The notes under the pieces were generated by a model. That model saw nothing but the letters and a program-made list of their open reading frames with translations. It did not search any database and had not been told where the DNA came from. The translations under genes and the position numbers were made by a program. Positions 1 to 5,900 of a stretch of DNA of 9,183 bases are shown in pieces (within the stretch, counting starts at the first letter, position 1; every line of letters begins with the position of its first letter). The DNA is taken from positions 1 through 9,183 of the forward strand of contig DATCDR010000135.1 of the NCBI GenBank assembly GCA_036510575.1, written 5' to 3'. Source of the stretch: DATCDR01 sp036510575 (GTDB lineage Bacteria > Actinomycetota > Acidimicrobiia > Acidimicrobiales > Bog-793).

Positions 1-293
1 GAGTTCGCCTGGCCGAGGAGGTGTAAGAGGTAGGCGCCGAGAAAGGCCATTGGAACCGACCCGGTCACCATCCAGCCGACGAGGCGCAGATTCACCGTTC
101 CTTTGTGCAGGTGGACGGCCGCGCCGAACGGACGCATCACCACAGCCGCGACGAGGTCGCTCGAGATCGCCGTTGAGGGCTTTACCCCAAAGAGCAGGAT
201 CAGCATCGGGGTCATAAGGGCGCCGCCGCCCGCGCCGGTCATGCCGACGAGAAAGCCTATGACCGCGCTGCCAAGCACGATGTACGGGTTCAC
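1..293 (-). CDS. TauE/SafE family membrane transporter, N-terminal part (cut by window edge)
   Basis: The last 97 codons before the left edge read as the N-terminus of a TauE/SafE-type (DUF81) integral membrane protein; these usually have about 250 residues, so more than half lies outside the window. The family is linked to export or uptake of sulfite, sulfonates and other small organic anions across the cytoplasmic membrane; the substrate here is unknown. Visible features are a first hydrophobic segment (residues 4-17), the glycine-rich stretch GMTGAGGGALMTPML (17-31) typical of the first family repeat, a second hydrophobic stretch ending LLFGVKPSTAISSDL, then HLHKGTVN and a further helix (72-94). 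GTG at 293 is chosen because an in-frame TGA lies directly upstream (294-296), so the frame cannot extend. A weak purine run (GAGAGA) lies about 10 bases upstream. There is no exact leaderless -10 at this start. The family is certain from the glycine pattern; the substrate is not. Confidence 0.85.
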   Translation of the reverse strand, partial: MNPYIVLGSAVIGFLVGMTGAGGGALMTPMLILLFGVKPSTAISSDLVAAVVMRPFGAAVHLHKGTVNLRLVGWMVTGSVPMAFLGAYLLHLLGQAN

Positions 294-450
294 TCAGGCG
301 AAGTCTCTCGAGAATGGCGCGGGGAGGAGGTAGTTATAGCCGTCACTCTACAAGTCGATGTTGCCTGGCTTGGCCGTGGTGACGTCGCTTTAGTTGACAA
401 CGGGAAAGCTCGACCGGTGGTGCGTGATCAGCCAGCTAGCGCTAAATGGT

Positions 451-464
451 GCAGGTGCGCCTGC
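451..464 (-). terminator. Short hairpin directly after the oxidoreductase stop codon
   Basis: GCAGG (451-455) and CCTGC (460-464) form a perfect 5-bp stem around a TGCG loop, starting at the first base after the stop codon of the minus-strand oxidoreductase. No U-tract follows in either direction, so this is at best a weak or non-canonical terminator. The rest of the 171-bp gap (294-464) shows no gene. It also contains a GTTGACAAC pseudo-palindrome at 393-401. Confidence 0.2.
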
Positions 465-1562
465 CTACAACGACACCTCGCGTCCGGATTCCGACGACGC
501 CCGGACCGCGTCGAGCAGGAGATGCAGACTGACCGCCGTGTCGAACGTCGGAGCGTGGTTCTCACCGGTCCGAATCGCATCCGCGAACTGGTGGTAGAGC
601 TGGCCGACGTTGAACGGGTCGCCCGCTGGGAACTCCGGTGGCAGGTAGGTGAAGCGATCCGGGATCTCCACATCGGCGAGTTCGTTGCCGAGTCGAGCCG
701 CCCGCAGCAAGGATGCCTCTCCTCGTTGGGGCGAGACGCTGTTGGTAACGACCATCGTGCCATCGTGCCCGAAGATCTGCATTCGAAAGCCAGGCCCTGC
801 CCAGGGAACCGCGGCAACCTGGATCGAGGCATTGGCTCCACCGACGAGCCGACCACTCACCATCACGTTGTCGGGGGCGGTGACCGCGACTCGGCGCTGC
901 GTCTCGGCCTCGAACAACTCTGGGATTCCGATGCTTAGGGTGCCTCGCACGGATTCAAACTCGCCGGCGACGAATCGCAGCGCATCAACGACATGTCCGA
1001 AGTGAACGGTTAGCGGGTTCACGCCGTTGTCCACGTCGGCCTGCCACATCCCTCCAGCGGGTCTCGACCTCGGACCTCCACTACGGAATCCGCTGATGTT
1101 GTAAGTGAGGACGTCGCCCAGATACCCCGAATCAAGGAGCTCCTTGACGTACATCAAGGTTGGGCTGAGGCGTGCTTGTAGACCGACGACGCTTTGAACT
1201 CCGGCGTCTCGCGCGAGCCCGGCGAGCTCGACGGCCTCGGCGGTGTTCCTGCCTAGTGGCCACTCGGTAAAGACGTGCTTGCCTGCTGCTATGGCCGCCT
1301 TTGTCACCTCGTAGTGCTGCGGGACTCTTATGACTACCCCGACCGCCTCGATCTCTGGAGACCGCACCATTTCGCGGTAGTCGTCAAAGGCGAGCTTGGC
1401 CCCGTATGCGATGCGGGCCTCCTCGGCACTTTGGGCTCGTGTCGTGCAAACCGCGGTCAGCTCCACGTCCGCGCTTGCCATGAGGGCTGGGAAGTGGGAG
1501 ACAGGAGCCCAGTTCGACGAGACGTTGGCGCCGACCAGGCCGAATCGAATTTTTCTGGGCAC
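465..1562 (-). CDS. Gfo/Idh/MocA family oxidoreductase, Gal80-like subgroup
   Basis: A 365-residue protein with the two-domain layout of the Gfo/Idh/MocA NAD(P)-dependent sugar and polyol dehydrogenases. The N-terminal Rossmann fold opens with IRFGLVGANVSSNW (5-18), so the usual GxGxxG is relaxed to GxxGAN. It continues through the acidic end of beta-2 and a loop ending AAGKHVFTEWPLG (92-104). The usual catalytic EKP triplet is replaced by EWPL (100-103), as in proteins related to the yeast regulator Gal80. The C-terminal domain keeps a histidine-rich helix, VHFGHVVDALRF (186-197). The length is normal for the family. The start is GTG at 1562; a -10-like TAAAAAGT lies just upstream but not at the exact leaderless position. 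The gene lies 49 bp downstream of the two-membrane-segment gene in the same direction, so it may be co-transcribed. The substrate cannot be told. Without the EKP lysine it may be a dehydrogenase of altered chemistry or a non-enzymatic nucleotide-binding sensor. Confidence 0.93.
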   Translation of the reverse strand: MPRKIRFGLVGANVSSNWAPVSHFPALMASADVELTAVCTTRAQSAEEARIAYGAKLAFDDYREMVRSPEIEAVGVVIRVPQHYEVTKAAIAAGKHVFTEWPLGRNTAEAVELAGLARDAGVQSVVGLQARLSPTLMYVKELLDSGYLGDVLTYNISGFRSGGPRSRPAGGMWQADVDNGVNPLTVHFGHVVDALRFVAGEFESVRGTLSIGIPELFEAETQRRVAVTAPDNVMVSGRLVGGANASIQVAAVPWAGPGFRMQIFGHDGTMVVTNSVSPQRGEASLLRAARLGNELADVEIPDRFTYLPPEFPAGDPFNVGQLYHQFADAIRTGENHAPTFDTAVSLHLLLDAVRASSESGREVSL

Positions 1563-1611
1563 GGGAGGACTTTTTATCAGGGTCCGCGCTTCGGTGCGGC
1601 TTACGCCCTGC

Positions 1612-2259
1612 TCATCTATAGCTGCGGGTTGAGCCTTGACTAAAGATGCTCGGTGATTCGAACCGGACTTCGGTGCGGTGTTTCCTGCCGAGCTCGTCCC
1701 TAAGCACTACCTCGGCGTACGCCTCGTTCGGCGAGCGCACAGCAGGAAGGCTGAAGAGCATCGTCGTGGTTCCCTCGGCTCGGGCTCCGAGCAGTGTGGG
1801 TTTTGTCAACATGCGGCCGACGATTCGCTCGTTTGCAGCTACTCCGTCTAAGCGGTATCGCACGATCTCGACCGACGACAGCTGCAGCGGAAACTCTGGA
1901 TTGCTGTTTTTCCACTGCAGCGAGACGTTGAGCGAGACGCGGCGCGTCCATGGATCAAAGGTCAGAATGCCCGGCTTTGGTTGGGTGAAGTGCGGACGAC
2001 CGATCCGCAGTCCGCGCATTGAGTGCACGAACCCACCTAGGCAAAGGATCGCTGCAACCACCCCACTCACCGAGAGCCACGGCCCTCGGGCACTGCCGAA
2101 ATGCGCAGCCTCAAGGAAGCCTGACTCGCCGAGCGCGACGATCGCGGCGCTGATGAGCACAACGGCAGCGGCACCACCTACTCCAAGAGCAGAAACACGC
2201 CGTAGCGAACGCGGTAAGGACGATCGCGGTCGCGCAACGTGGGAAGGGTCGGCACCCAT
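1612..2259 (-). CDS. Hypothetical membrane protein with two membrane segments and a C-terminal soluble domain
   Basis: A 215-residue protein that I do not recognise. Residues 1-21 are basic (several Arg), followed by a first hydrophobic helix at about 22-44, a short loop, and a second helix at about 61-80. A hydrophilic domain of about 130 residues then reads as beta-rich. It contains SLQWKNSNPEFPLQLSSVEI (113-132), which recalls the NPNPFP-type strand of LEA14/WHy-like beta-sandwich domains; that resemblance is only suggestive. With the positive-inside rule the N-terminus and the C-terminal domain would be cytoplasmic. The ATG at 2259 is preceded by TAGGCT exactly six bases upstream, with no Shine-Dalgarno site, which fits a leaderless transcript. 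Plus-strand open frames over the same bases are low-complexity shadows. The oxidoreductase gene follows 49 bp downstream and may share the transcript. Confidence 0.75.
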   Translation of the reverse strand: MGADPSHVARPRSSLPRSLRRVSALGVGGAAAVVLISAAIVALGESGFLEAAHFGSARGPWLSVSGVVAAILCLGGFVHSMRGLRIGRPHFTQPKPGILTFDPWTRRVSLNVSLQWKNSNPEFPLQLSSVEIVRYRLDGVAANERIVGRMLTKPTLLGARAEGTTTMLFSLPAVRSPNEAYAEVVLRDELGRKHRTEVRFESPSIFSQGSTRSYR

Positions 2260-2265
2260 GCGCCG

Positions 2266-2271
2266 AGCCTA
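2266..2271 (-). promoter_or_regulatory. Putative leaderless -10 element (TAGGCT) of the two-segment membrane protein gene
   Basis: TAGGCT on the minus strand matches the actinobacterial -10 pattern TAnnnT. It sits at -12 to -7 relative to the ATG at 2259, with six bases (CGGCGC) between. The first transcribed base would be the A of the ATG. No convincing -35 box is seen and there is no Shine-Dalgarno sequence. Confidence 0.45.
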
Positions 2272-2319
2272 TTACGGCTTCGGAAGTGATCGAATAGAAG
2301 TCCTCCTCCGATCTAGAGA

Positions 2320-2355
2320 GACTTCGGCACGAGCTAGGTCGCTTGATCCGAAGTC
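2320..2355. repeat. Perfect 8-bp inverted repeat in the divergent promoter region
   Basis: GACTTCGG (2320-2327) and CCGAAGTC (2348-2355) are exact reverse complements separated by 20 bases. They lie between the minus-strand membrane protein gene and the plus-strand DUF1059 gene. The repeat could be an operator half-site pair for a dimeric regulator or a leader hairpin ahead of the DUF1059 gene. A separate small palindrome, CTTCGGAAG, lies at 2278-2286. Confidence 0.35.
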
Positions 2356-2398
2356 GGTCGAGAGGCCGCCGAGGCAGCGACTGCTGATTCAGCTCATA

Positions 2399-2408
2399 GG
2401 GAGGAAAG
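2399..2408 (+). promoter_or_regulatory. Strong Shine-Dalgarno site of the DUF1059 gene
   Basis: GGGAGGAAAG contains the core GGAGG (2400-2404), six bases before the ATG at 2411. It fixes that start and excludes the much longer open frame beginning at 1646. It is the only strong Shine-Dalgarno site before a gene in this window. Confidence 0.8.
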
Positions 2409-2410
2409 CC

Positions 2411-2593
2411 ATGCCACGCACAATGATCGACTGTCGCTCAATGCCCAACGAAGTGGGCTGCACGCTAGCCACAAGCGGTGTAGAAGAAGAGGCGCTTCGC
2501 GCCGCGACCAAGCACGCGGTCGATGTGCACGGCCACGTAGGCGCGGACCGGACGAATCGGTTGCAAGCGCTGCTACAGGACGTCTCCTCGTAA
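2411..2593 (+). CDS. DUF1059 family small protein
   Basis: A 60-residue protein starting MPRTMIDCRSMPNEVGC. Its layout matches DUF1059 proteins: a short beta strand with Cys8, a second Cys17, then the helix EEEALRAATKHAVDVHGH (25-42) carrying His35, His40 and His42. The Cys/Cys/His/His spacing is compatible with a metal site, but that is inference; the function of the family is not established. The start is set by the GGAGG site six bases upstream. The open reading frame extends far upstream to 1646, but that extension is arginine- and serine-rich and overlaps the minus-strand membrane protein gene, so it is discarded. The gene is divergent from that gene and convergent with the GNAT gene. 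No -10 box at the leaderless position is present, so this transcript should have a leader. Confidence 0.85.
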   Translation: MPRTMIDCRSMPNEVGCTLATSGVEEEALRAATKHAVDVHGHVGADRTNRLQALLQDVSS

Positions 2594-2747
2594 TCCACGT
2601 CGTTCAGATTGCGCTGCTGCCGCGACGCACGCAATGACTGATCGAGTAAATCATGGCAGCTACCGAATTACCGGTCGGTACCGCCTGCCGGGCGACGGGC
2701 GGCACGTTCGTGGCCATCCCTTGGTCCATGCCGTGCCCGATCGTGGA

Positions 2748-3419
2748 TCAACCAAGTGCGAGGTCGTCGACGTAGATGCGTACTGCAGCCAGAAACTCAA
2801 AGCCAGCCCGCTCGACGATCGGACGAGACATTCGACCCGCCTGGACAGTGAGGCAGGGCGTCCCGTTTTCGACCGCGAGATTCCAACGCGTCTCGATCAG
2901 GGCTCGATAGACGCCACGGCCGCGAGCCTCGGGCAGAACTGAGCCACCGAATAGGTTGAGGCCCGCCGCTCCGGCTACAGCAGTCGCTGTTCCGACGACG
3001 CGGTCTTCTAGCAGCGCGTTGAATTGGCGTAGAGGATTACCTGGCGTGGTGTACTGCTCATAGCGACGGGCAAGCTCGGCAGCGGCGTCCCTGCCCTCGG
3101 ACTCGGTCATTCCGAATACCTCGGCTTGGACGCGCTCTGACGCAGCAAAAGCTTCGAAGTTCTCGACCAACTCGACGGTCACGTCCAGGGCAGCCTCGCC
3201 GAGCGGGCCGTGAATGAGCGCCATTGCATTCTCGGTGGCCTCGAAGCCGGGCGTCGCTTTATTGACGAGGCCGCACCGTTCCAAGGGCTCGGAAAGCCAC
3301 GCGTGCTCGGGCGCGAGCCACCAAATCAGCAGCGAATCGCCGTTGTCGCGCACGATTGCTCGCGCTTCTGCGACGGCGGCCTCAACGTCGCTTGGCGCGA
3401 TCTCCCGTGGCTCGATCAC
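2748..3419 (-). CDS. GNAT family N-acetyltransferase (main frame; N-terminus displaced by an apparent frameshift)
   Basis: 223 codons from the GTG at 3419 encode a Gcn5-related acyl-CoA N-acyltransferase. The acetyl-CoA binding motif A is clear: LFGGSVLPEARGRGVYRAL (156-174), with the pyrophosphate loop R166-G-R-G169. It is followed by the motif B region ERAGFEFLAAVRIYV (203-217). Residues 1-75 form a less conserved leading domain, including LLIWWLAPEHAWL (30-42). The substrate is unknown. The frame is closed 11 codons upstream by a TAA (3453-3455). A convincing N-terminal continuation lies in another frame up to 3549, so GTG 3419 may only be the place where an internal frame is open. The catalytic core is intact, and a shorter protein could still be made from GTG. 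The gene is divergent from hisA/priA and convergent with the DUF1059 gene. Confidence 0.85.
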   Translation of the reverse strand: MIEPREIAPSDVEAAVAEARAIVRDNGDSLLIWWLAPEHAWLSEPLERCGLVNKATPGFEATENAMALIHGPLGEAALDVTVELVENFEAFAASERVQAEVFGMTESEGRDAAAELARRYEQYTTPGNPLRQFNALLEDRVVGTATAVAGAAGLNLFGGSVLPEARGRGVYRALIETRWNLAVENGTPCLTVQAGRMSRPIVERAGFEFLAAVRIYVDDLALG

Positions 3420-3549
3420 TCTGGCGATCGGTATCGGTTCGAGGACACGCGATTACGTGGGTGCCTTCCACGTGTCTCCAGCCAGTGGGGGCGGGCAGAT
3501 CCCGGAACGGATGTATCGCTTGCTCGCGAACCCGCTCCGCAATCTCCAT
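3382..3549 (-). pseudogene. Out-of-frame N-terminal segment of the GNAT acetyltransferase gene
   Basis: ATG at 3549 opens a 55-codon frame starting MEIAERVREQAIHPFRDLP and continuing PTGWRHVEGTHVIACPRTD. This reads like the normal N-terminus of the longer actinobacterial GNAT proteins (an amphipathic REQA helix, then a PxGW strand). After about residue 43 the frame degenerates into DRATGDRAKRR and stops at 3382-3384, while the GNAT frame takes over with RVIEPREIAP. Joining the two needs a net shift of one base around 3420-3450 and would give a protein of about 266 residues. The start is supported by TATCTT exactly six bases before ATG 3549. This could be a real inactivating mutation, a sequencing or assembly error, or, less likely, a recoding site. 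No slippery heptamer is evident. Confidence 0.55.
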
Positions 3550-3555
3550 ATCCGA

Positions 3556-3561
3556 AAGATA
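3556..3561 (-). promoter_or_regulatory. Putative leaderless -10 element (TATCTT) of the GNAT gene
   Basis: TATCTT on the minus strand lies exactly at -12 to -7 of the ATG at 3549, with spacer TCGGAT. It supports 3549 as the original start of the GNAT gene and therefore the frameshift interpretation. No clear -35 box is visible. Confidence 0.4.
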
Positions 3562-3773
3562 CCTCGGCATCTCCAAACAGCCTTGCAACGCGCCCTGGTG
3601 GTTACGTTGCAGCGTCGATGAGCTGGAAACCGGGGCTGACGTCAGCATTCGTGACCGCTACGGCTGAGATGCTCACGAACCGGGCCGTCGCTCCAAAGCT
3701 GCACCTCGACGAAGGCTTCAGGCACGTTGCCAGTTGGTAGTCCGTCATAGCCCTCCGCGGCGGGGTACGACCG

Positions 3774-3779
3774 TAGACT
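3774..3779 (+). promoter_or_regulatory. Putative -10 element (TAGACT) of hisA/priA
   Basis: TAGACT matches TAnnnT and lies eight bases before the GTG at 3788. Transcription would start at or within a base or two of the start codon, giving a leaderless or nearly leaderless mRNA. There is no Shine-Dalgarno sequence before GTG and no good -35 box. Confidence 0.4.
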
Positions 3780-3787
3780 GCGGCGCC

Positions 3788-4534
3788 GTGACGTTCTACC
3801 TACTGCCCGCCGTCGACGTCGCCGACGGCCAGGCCGTGCGTATGGTGCAGGGGCGTGCCGGCAGTGAAACCGTTTATGGCTCGCCGCTCGAGGCCGCCCT
3901 GGCGTTCCAGGCCGAGGGCGCCCGCTGGTTGCACCTGGTCGATATCGACGCCGCGTTCGGCCGCGGCTCCAACACCGCGCTTCTGGCCGAGGTAGTCGAC
4001 GCGTTGGACATCGATGTCGAGCTGTCGGGCGGGATCCGGGACGACGCGTCCCTGGCGGCTGCGCTCGCTACCGGCTGCGCGCGCGTCAACATCGGGACGG
4101 CGGCCCTCGAGAATCCTGACTGGTGCGCTGCGGCCATCGCTCGGCATGGCGACCGGGTCGCCATCGGGCTCGACGTGCGGGGCACGACACTGTCGGCTCG
4201 AGGTTGGACCAACGACGGTGGCGATCTCTGGGAGACATTGGCCCACCTGGATTCCGAGGGCTGCGCCCGATATGTGCTTACCGACGTCAACCGCGATGGG
4301 ATGCTCGGTGGGCCTGGGCTCGCGCTACTGCAAGCGGTATGCACCGCGACCTCGGCGCCGGTCGTCGCCTCCGGTGGGGTGTCCTCGCTCGCCGACCTAG
4401 AGGCATTGGCGGCGCTTGGCCCGATCGGCCTCGAGGGTGCGATTGTTGGAAAGGCGCTGTACGCCGGGGCGTTCACGCTGGCCGAGGCGCTCGCGGTGCT
4501 CAGCCAAGTACCGTTGCCGAATCCGCGCACCTAA
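3788..4534 (+). CDS. priA: Phosphoribosyl isomerase HisA/PriA (ProFAR isomerase, probably also PRA isomerase)
   Basis: A 248-residue (beta-alpha)8-barrel isomerase. It catalyses the fourth step of histidine synthesis, the Amadori rearrangement of ProFAR to PRFAR; in actinobacteria the homologue PriA also isomerises phosphoribosylanthranilate for tryptophan. Visible landmarks are LLPAVDV with catalytic Asp10, HLVDIDAAFGRGSN (49-62), the phosphate-binding VELSGGIRDD (77-86), CARVNIGTAALENP (97-110), GLDV with Asp129, ARGWTNDGGDLWE (137-149), TDVNRDGMLGGP with Asp170 (165-176), and VVASGGVSSL plus EGAIVGKALY for the second phosphate site. Arg138 and Trp140 match the loop-5 Arg/Trp pair of mycobacterial PriA, which favours the dual-function type. 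GTG 3788 is preferred over the more upstream TTG-type start because the preceding residues are not family-like and TAGACT lies just upstream. It is not flanked by hisH, impA or hisF, so it stands outside a his operon here. Confidence 0.95.
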   Translation: MTFYLLPAVDVADGQAVRMVQGRAGSETVYGSPLEAALAFQAEGARWLHLVDIDAAFGRGSNTALLAEVVDALDIDVELSGGIRDDASLAAALATGCARVNIGTAALENPDWCAAAIARHGDRVAIGLDVRGTTLSARGWTNDGGDLWETLAHLDSEGCARYVLTDVNRDGMLGGPGLALLQAVCTATSAPVVASGGVSSLADLEALAALGPIGLEGAIVGKALYAGAFTLAEALAVLSQVPLPNPRT

Positions 4535-4570
4535 CGAATAGTTGTCGCTGGCAAGGGTGTAGTCCGCGTC

Positions 4571-4597
4571 TTGGCACACGATCGAGACCGTTACGGT
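4571..4597 (+). promoter_or_regulatory. Putative leaderless promoter of the LLM oxidoreductase gene
   Basis: TACGGT (4592-4597) is a TAnnnT -10 element exactly six bases before ATG 4604. A -35-like TTGGCA lies at 4571-4576, giving a rather short 15-base spacer. There is no Shine-Dalgarno sequence. The element lies in the 69-bp gap after hisA/priA and suggests independent transcription. Confidence 0.45.
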
Positions 4598-4603
4598 GCT
4601 TCG

Positions 4604-5626
4604 ATGAAGAAGATCGGGTTCCTCTCTTTCGGTCACTGGTCGGAAGCTCCGCCTTCGCAGGCCCGCTCCGCGAGCGACTTCCTGCACCAATCCATCGATC
4701 TCGCCGTCGCGGCTGAGGCGCTGGGGCTGGACGGCGCGTACTTTCGCGTCCACCACTTCGCCCGGCAGGCGGCCAGTCCGTTCCCGTTGCTTGCTGCCAT
4801 TGGAGCGCGGACGTCGAAGATCGAAATCGGCACCGGAGTGATCGACATGCGGTACGAAAACCCGCTGTACATGGCCGAGGACGCGGGCGCGGCCGACTTG
4901 ATCTCCGACGGCAGGCTGCAACTGGGCATCAGCCGCGGCTCTCCAGAGCAGGTGATCGAGGGGTGGCGATACTTCGGGTTCGCCCCTGGCGAGGGCGAGA
5001 CCGACAAGGACCTGGCCCGCCAGCACACCGAGGTGTTTCTCCAGGTGATCGAGGGCGAAGGTTTCGCCCAGCCAAGCCCGCGACCGATGTTCCCGAACCC
5101 GCCTGGGCTGTTGCGGGTGGAGCCGTACTCGGCGGGTCTGCGGGAGCGAATCTGGTGGGGTTCGAGCTCGACCGCAACGAGCGTCTGGGCGGCGAAGCTC
5201 GGCATGAACCTACAGAGCTCGACACTGAAGGACGACGAGACCGGTGAGCCACTCCACGTCCAGCAGCGCAAGCAGATCAAGGCCTTCCGCGATGCGTGGG
5301 CCGAAGCCGGGCATCAACGACAGCCTCGGGTTTCGGTGAGCCGCAGCATTTTTGCGCTTACGACTGACCTCGATCGCGTCTACTTCGGCCGCGATCGGAA
5401 CTCCGCGGACCAGATCGGGATGATCGGTGAGAACACTCGGGCGATCTTTGGGCGCTCCTATGCCGCCGAGCCGGACGTGCTCGTAAAGCAGCTCGCCGAA
5501 GACGAGGCGATTGCGGCAGCCGACACCTTGTTGCTCACGATCCCGAGCCAGCTTGGTGTCGAGTACAACGCTCACCTGCTTGAGGACATTCTCACTCACG
5601 TCGCCCCTGAGCTCGGCTGGCGCTGA
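4604..5626 (+). CDS. LLM class (luciferase-like) flavin/F420-dependent oxidoreductase
   Basis: A 340-residue protein of the bacterial luciferase-like monooxygenase superfamily, a TIM-barrel fold using reduced FMN or coenzyme F420. The start MKKIGFLSFGHW forms beta-1. It is followed by AAEALGLDGAYFRVHHF (36-52), the conserved barrel strand SKIEIGTGVIDMRYENP (71-87), and the signature AEDAGAADLISDGRLQLGIS (91-110) with GISRG typical of the family. The C-terminal half (about 150-340) carries the substrate-pocket insertions and the final helices. ATG 4604 is preferred to the TTG at 4571 because the product then begins at the first barrel strand and a leaderless -10 is correctly placed. The gene is 69 bp after hisA/priA in the same direction but has its own promoter-like sequence, so a functional link to histidine synthesis is not implied. 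The substrate and the cofactor (FMN or F420) cannot be decided by eye. Confidence 0.92.
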   Translation: MKKIGFLSFGHWSEAPPSQARSASDFLHQSIDLAVAAEALGLDGAYFRVHHFARQAASPFPLLAAIGARTSKIEIGTGVIDMRYENPLYMAEDAGAADLISDGRLQLGISRGSPEQVIEGWRYFGFAPGEGETDKDLARQHTEVFLQVIEGEGFAQPSPRPMFPNPPGLLRVEPYSAGLRERIWWGSSSTATSVWAAKLGMNLQSSTLKDDETGEPLHVQQRKQIKAFRDAWAEAGHQRQPRVSVSRSIFALTTDLDRVYFGRDRNSADQIGMIGENTRAIFGRSYAAEPDVLVKQLAEDEAIAAADTLLLTIPSQLGVEYNAHLLEDILTHVAPELGWR

Positions 5627-5635
5627 GGCGCCAAA

Positions 5636-5650
5636 TCCTCGCGCCGAGGA
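5636..5650 (+). terminator. Stem-loop after the LLM oxidoreductase gene
   Basis: TCCTCG (5636-5641) and CGAGGA (5645-5650) form a 6-bp perfect stem around CGC, nine bases after the stop codon. There is no U-tract, so it is a weak candidate terminator of the type often assigned in GC-rich actinobacteria. Confidence 0.3.
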
Positions 5651-5714
5651 ACGCTGACCCGAGTGGGCCGCTGTCCTGTCTGGCGTCCTCATGCATTCGA
5701 TGACGCGTTGTCGT

Positions 5715-5720
5715 TAACTT
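5715..5720 (+). promoter_or_regulatory. Putative leaderless -10 element (TAACTT) of the 33-residue peptide gene
   Basis: TAACTT lies exactly six bases before ATG 5727. It is the main non-coding argument that the very short frame behind it is a gene. No clear -35 box is seen. Confidence 0.4.
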
Positions 5721-5726
5721 CTGAGC

Positions 5727-5828
5727 ATGGAGATCGCGATCACTCTTGTCGTCGTACTCGTCGCACTCGCGGTCGGCGACGTTGCACTTGTTCGTGCCTT
5801 CAAGCGGCGACAAGGCCGACGCCGATAG
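5727..5828 (+). CDS. Small single-pass membrane peptide (33 residues)
   Basis: ATG 5727 to TAG 5826-5828 encodes 33 residues: MEIAITLVVVLVALAVG (1-17), then DVALVRAFKRR (18-28), then a tail ending QGRRR. The first 24 residues form one continuous hydrophobic segment and the C-terminal nine are strongly basic. This suggests a single-pass protein with its C-terminus in the cytoplasm. I do not recognise a family. The support is the clean membrane-helix/basic-tail layout and a TAACTT -10 six bases before the ATG; the weakness is the length, because a frame this short can occur by chance. It stands alone after the LLM gene with its own putative promoter and is convergent with the minus-strand GGPLDGR gene. 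Similar small membrane peptides in bacteria modulate larger membrane proteins or act as toxins, but neither role can be assigned here. Confidence 0.5.
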   Translation: MEIAITLVVVLVALAVGDVALVRAFKRRQGRRR

Positions 5829-5900
5829 TCGATCACGACGCGGCTGTCCGGAGGTCCGCGACGAGCCGAGGACTTCGCCGCGCGGAACCCTGACTATTGG

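Noticed and set aside
394..422. Consensus TTGACA on the plus strand as a promoter
   Set aside because: No -10 hexamer is found at 15-18 bases downstream and no plus-strand gene follows; the sequence is part of the GTTGACAAC pseudo-palindrome.
1646..2593. 315-codon plus-strand frame
   Set aside because: Its upstream 255 codons are Arg/Ser/Thr-rich and antisense to a better membrane protein gene. Only the last 60 codons, behind the GGAGG site, are a real gene (DUF1059).
2653..2775. 40-codon plus-strand frame between the DUF1059 and GNAT genes
   Set aside because: It has no ribosome site or -10 element, no recognisable motif, and it overlaps the 3' end of the GNAT gene.
3874..4530. 218-codon minus-strand frame opposite hisA/priA
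   Set aside because: hisA/priA is unambiguous on the plus strand; the antisense frame is Ser/Ala/Pro-rich without motifs.
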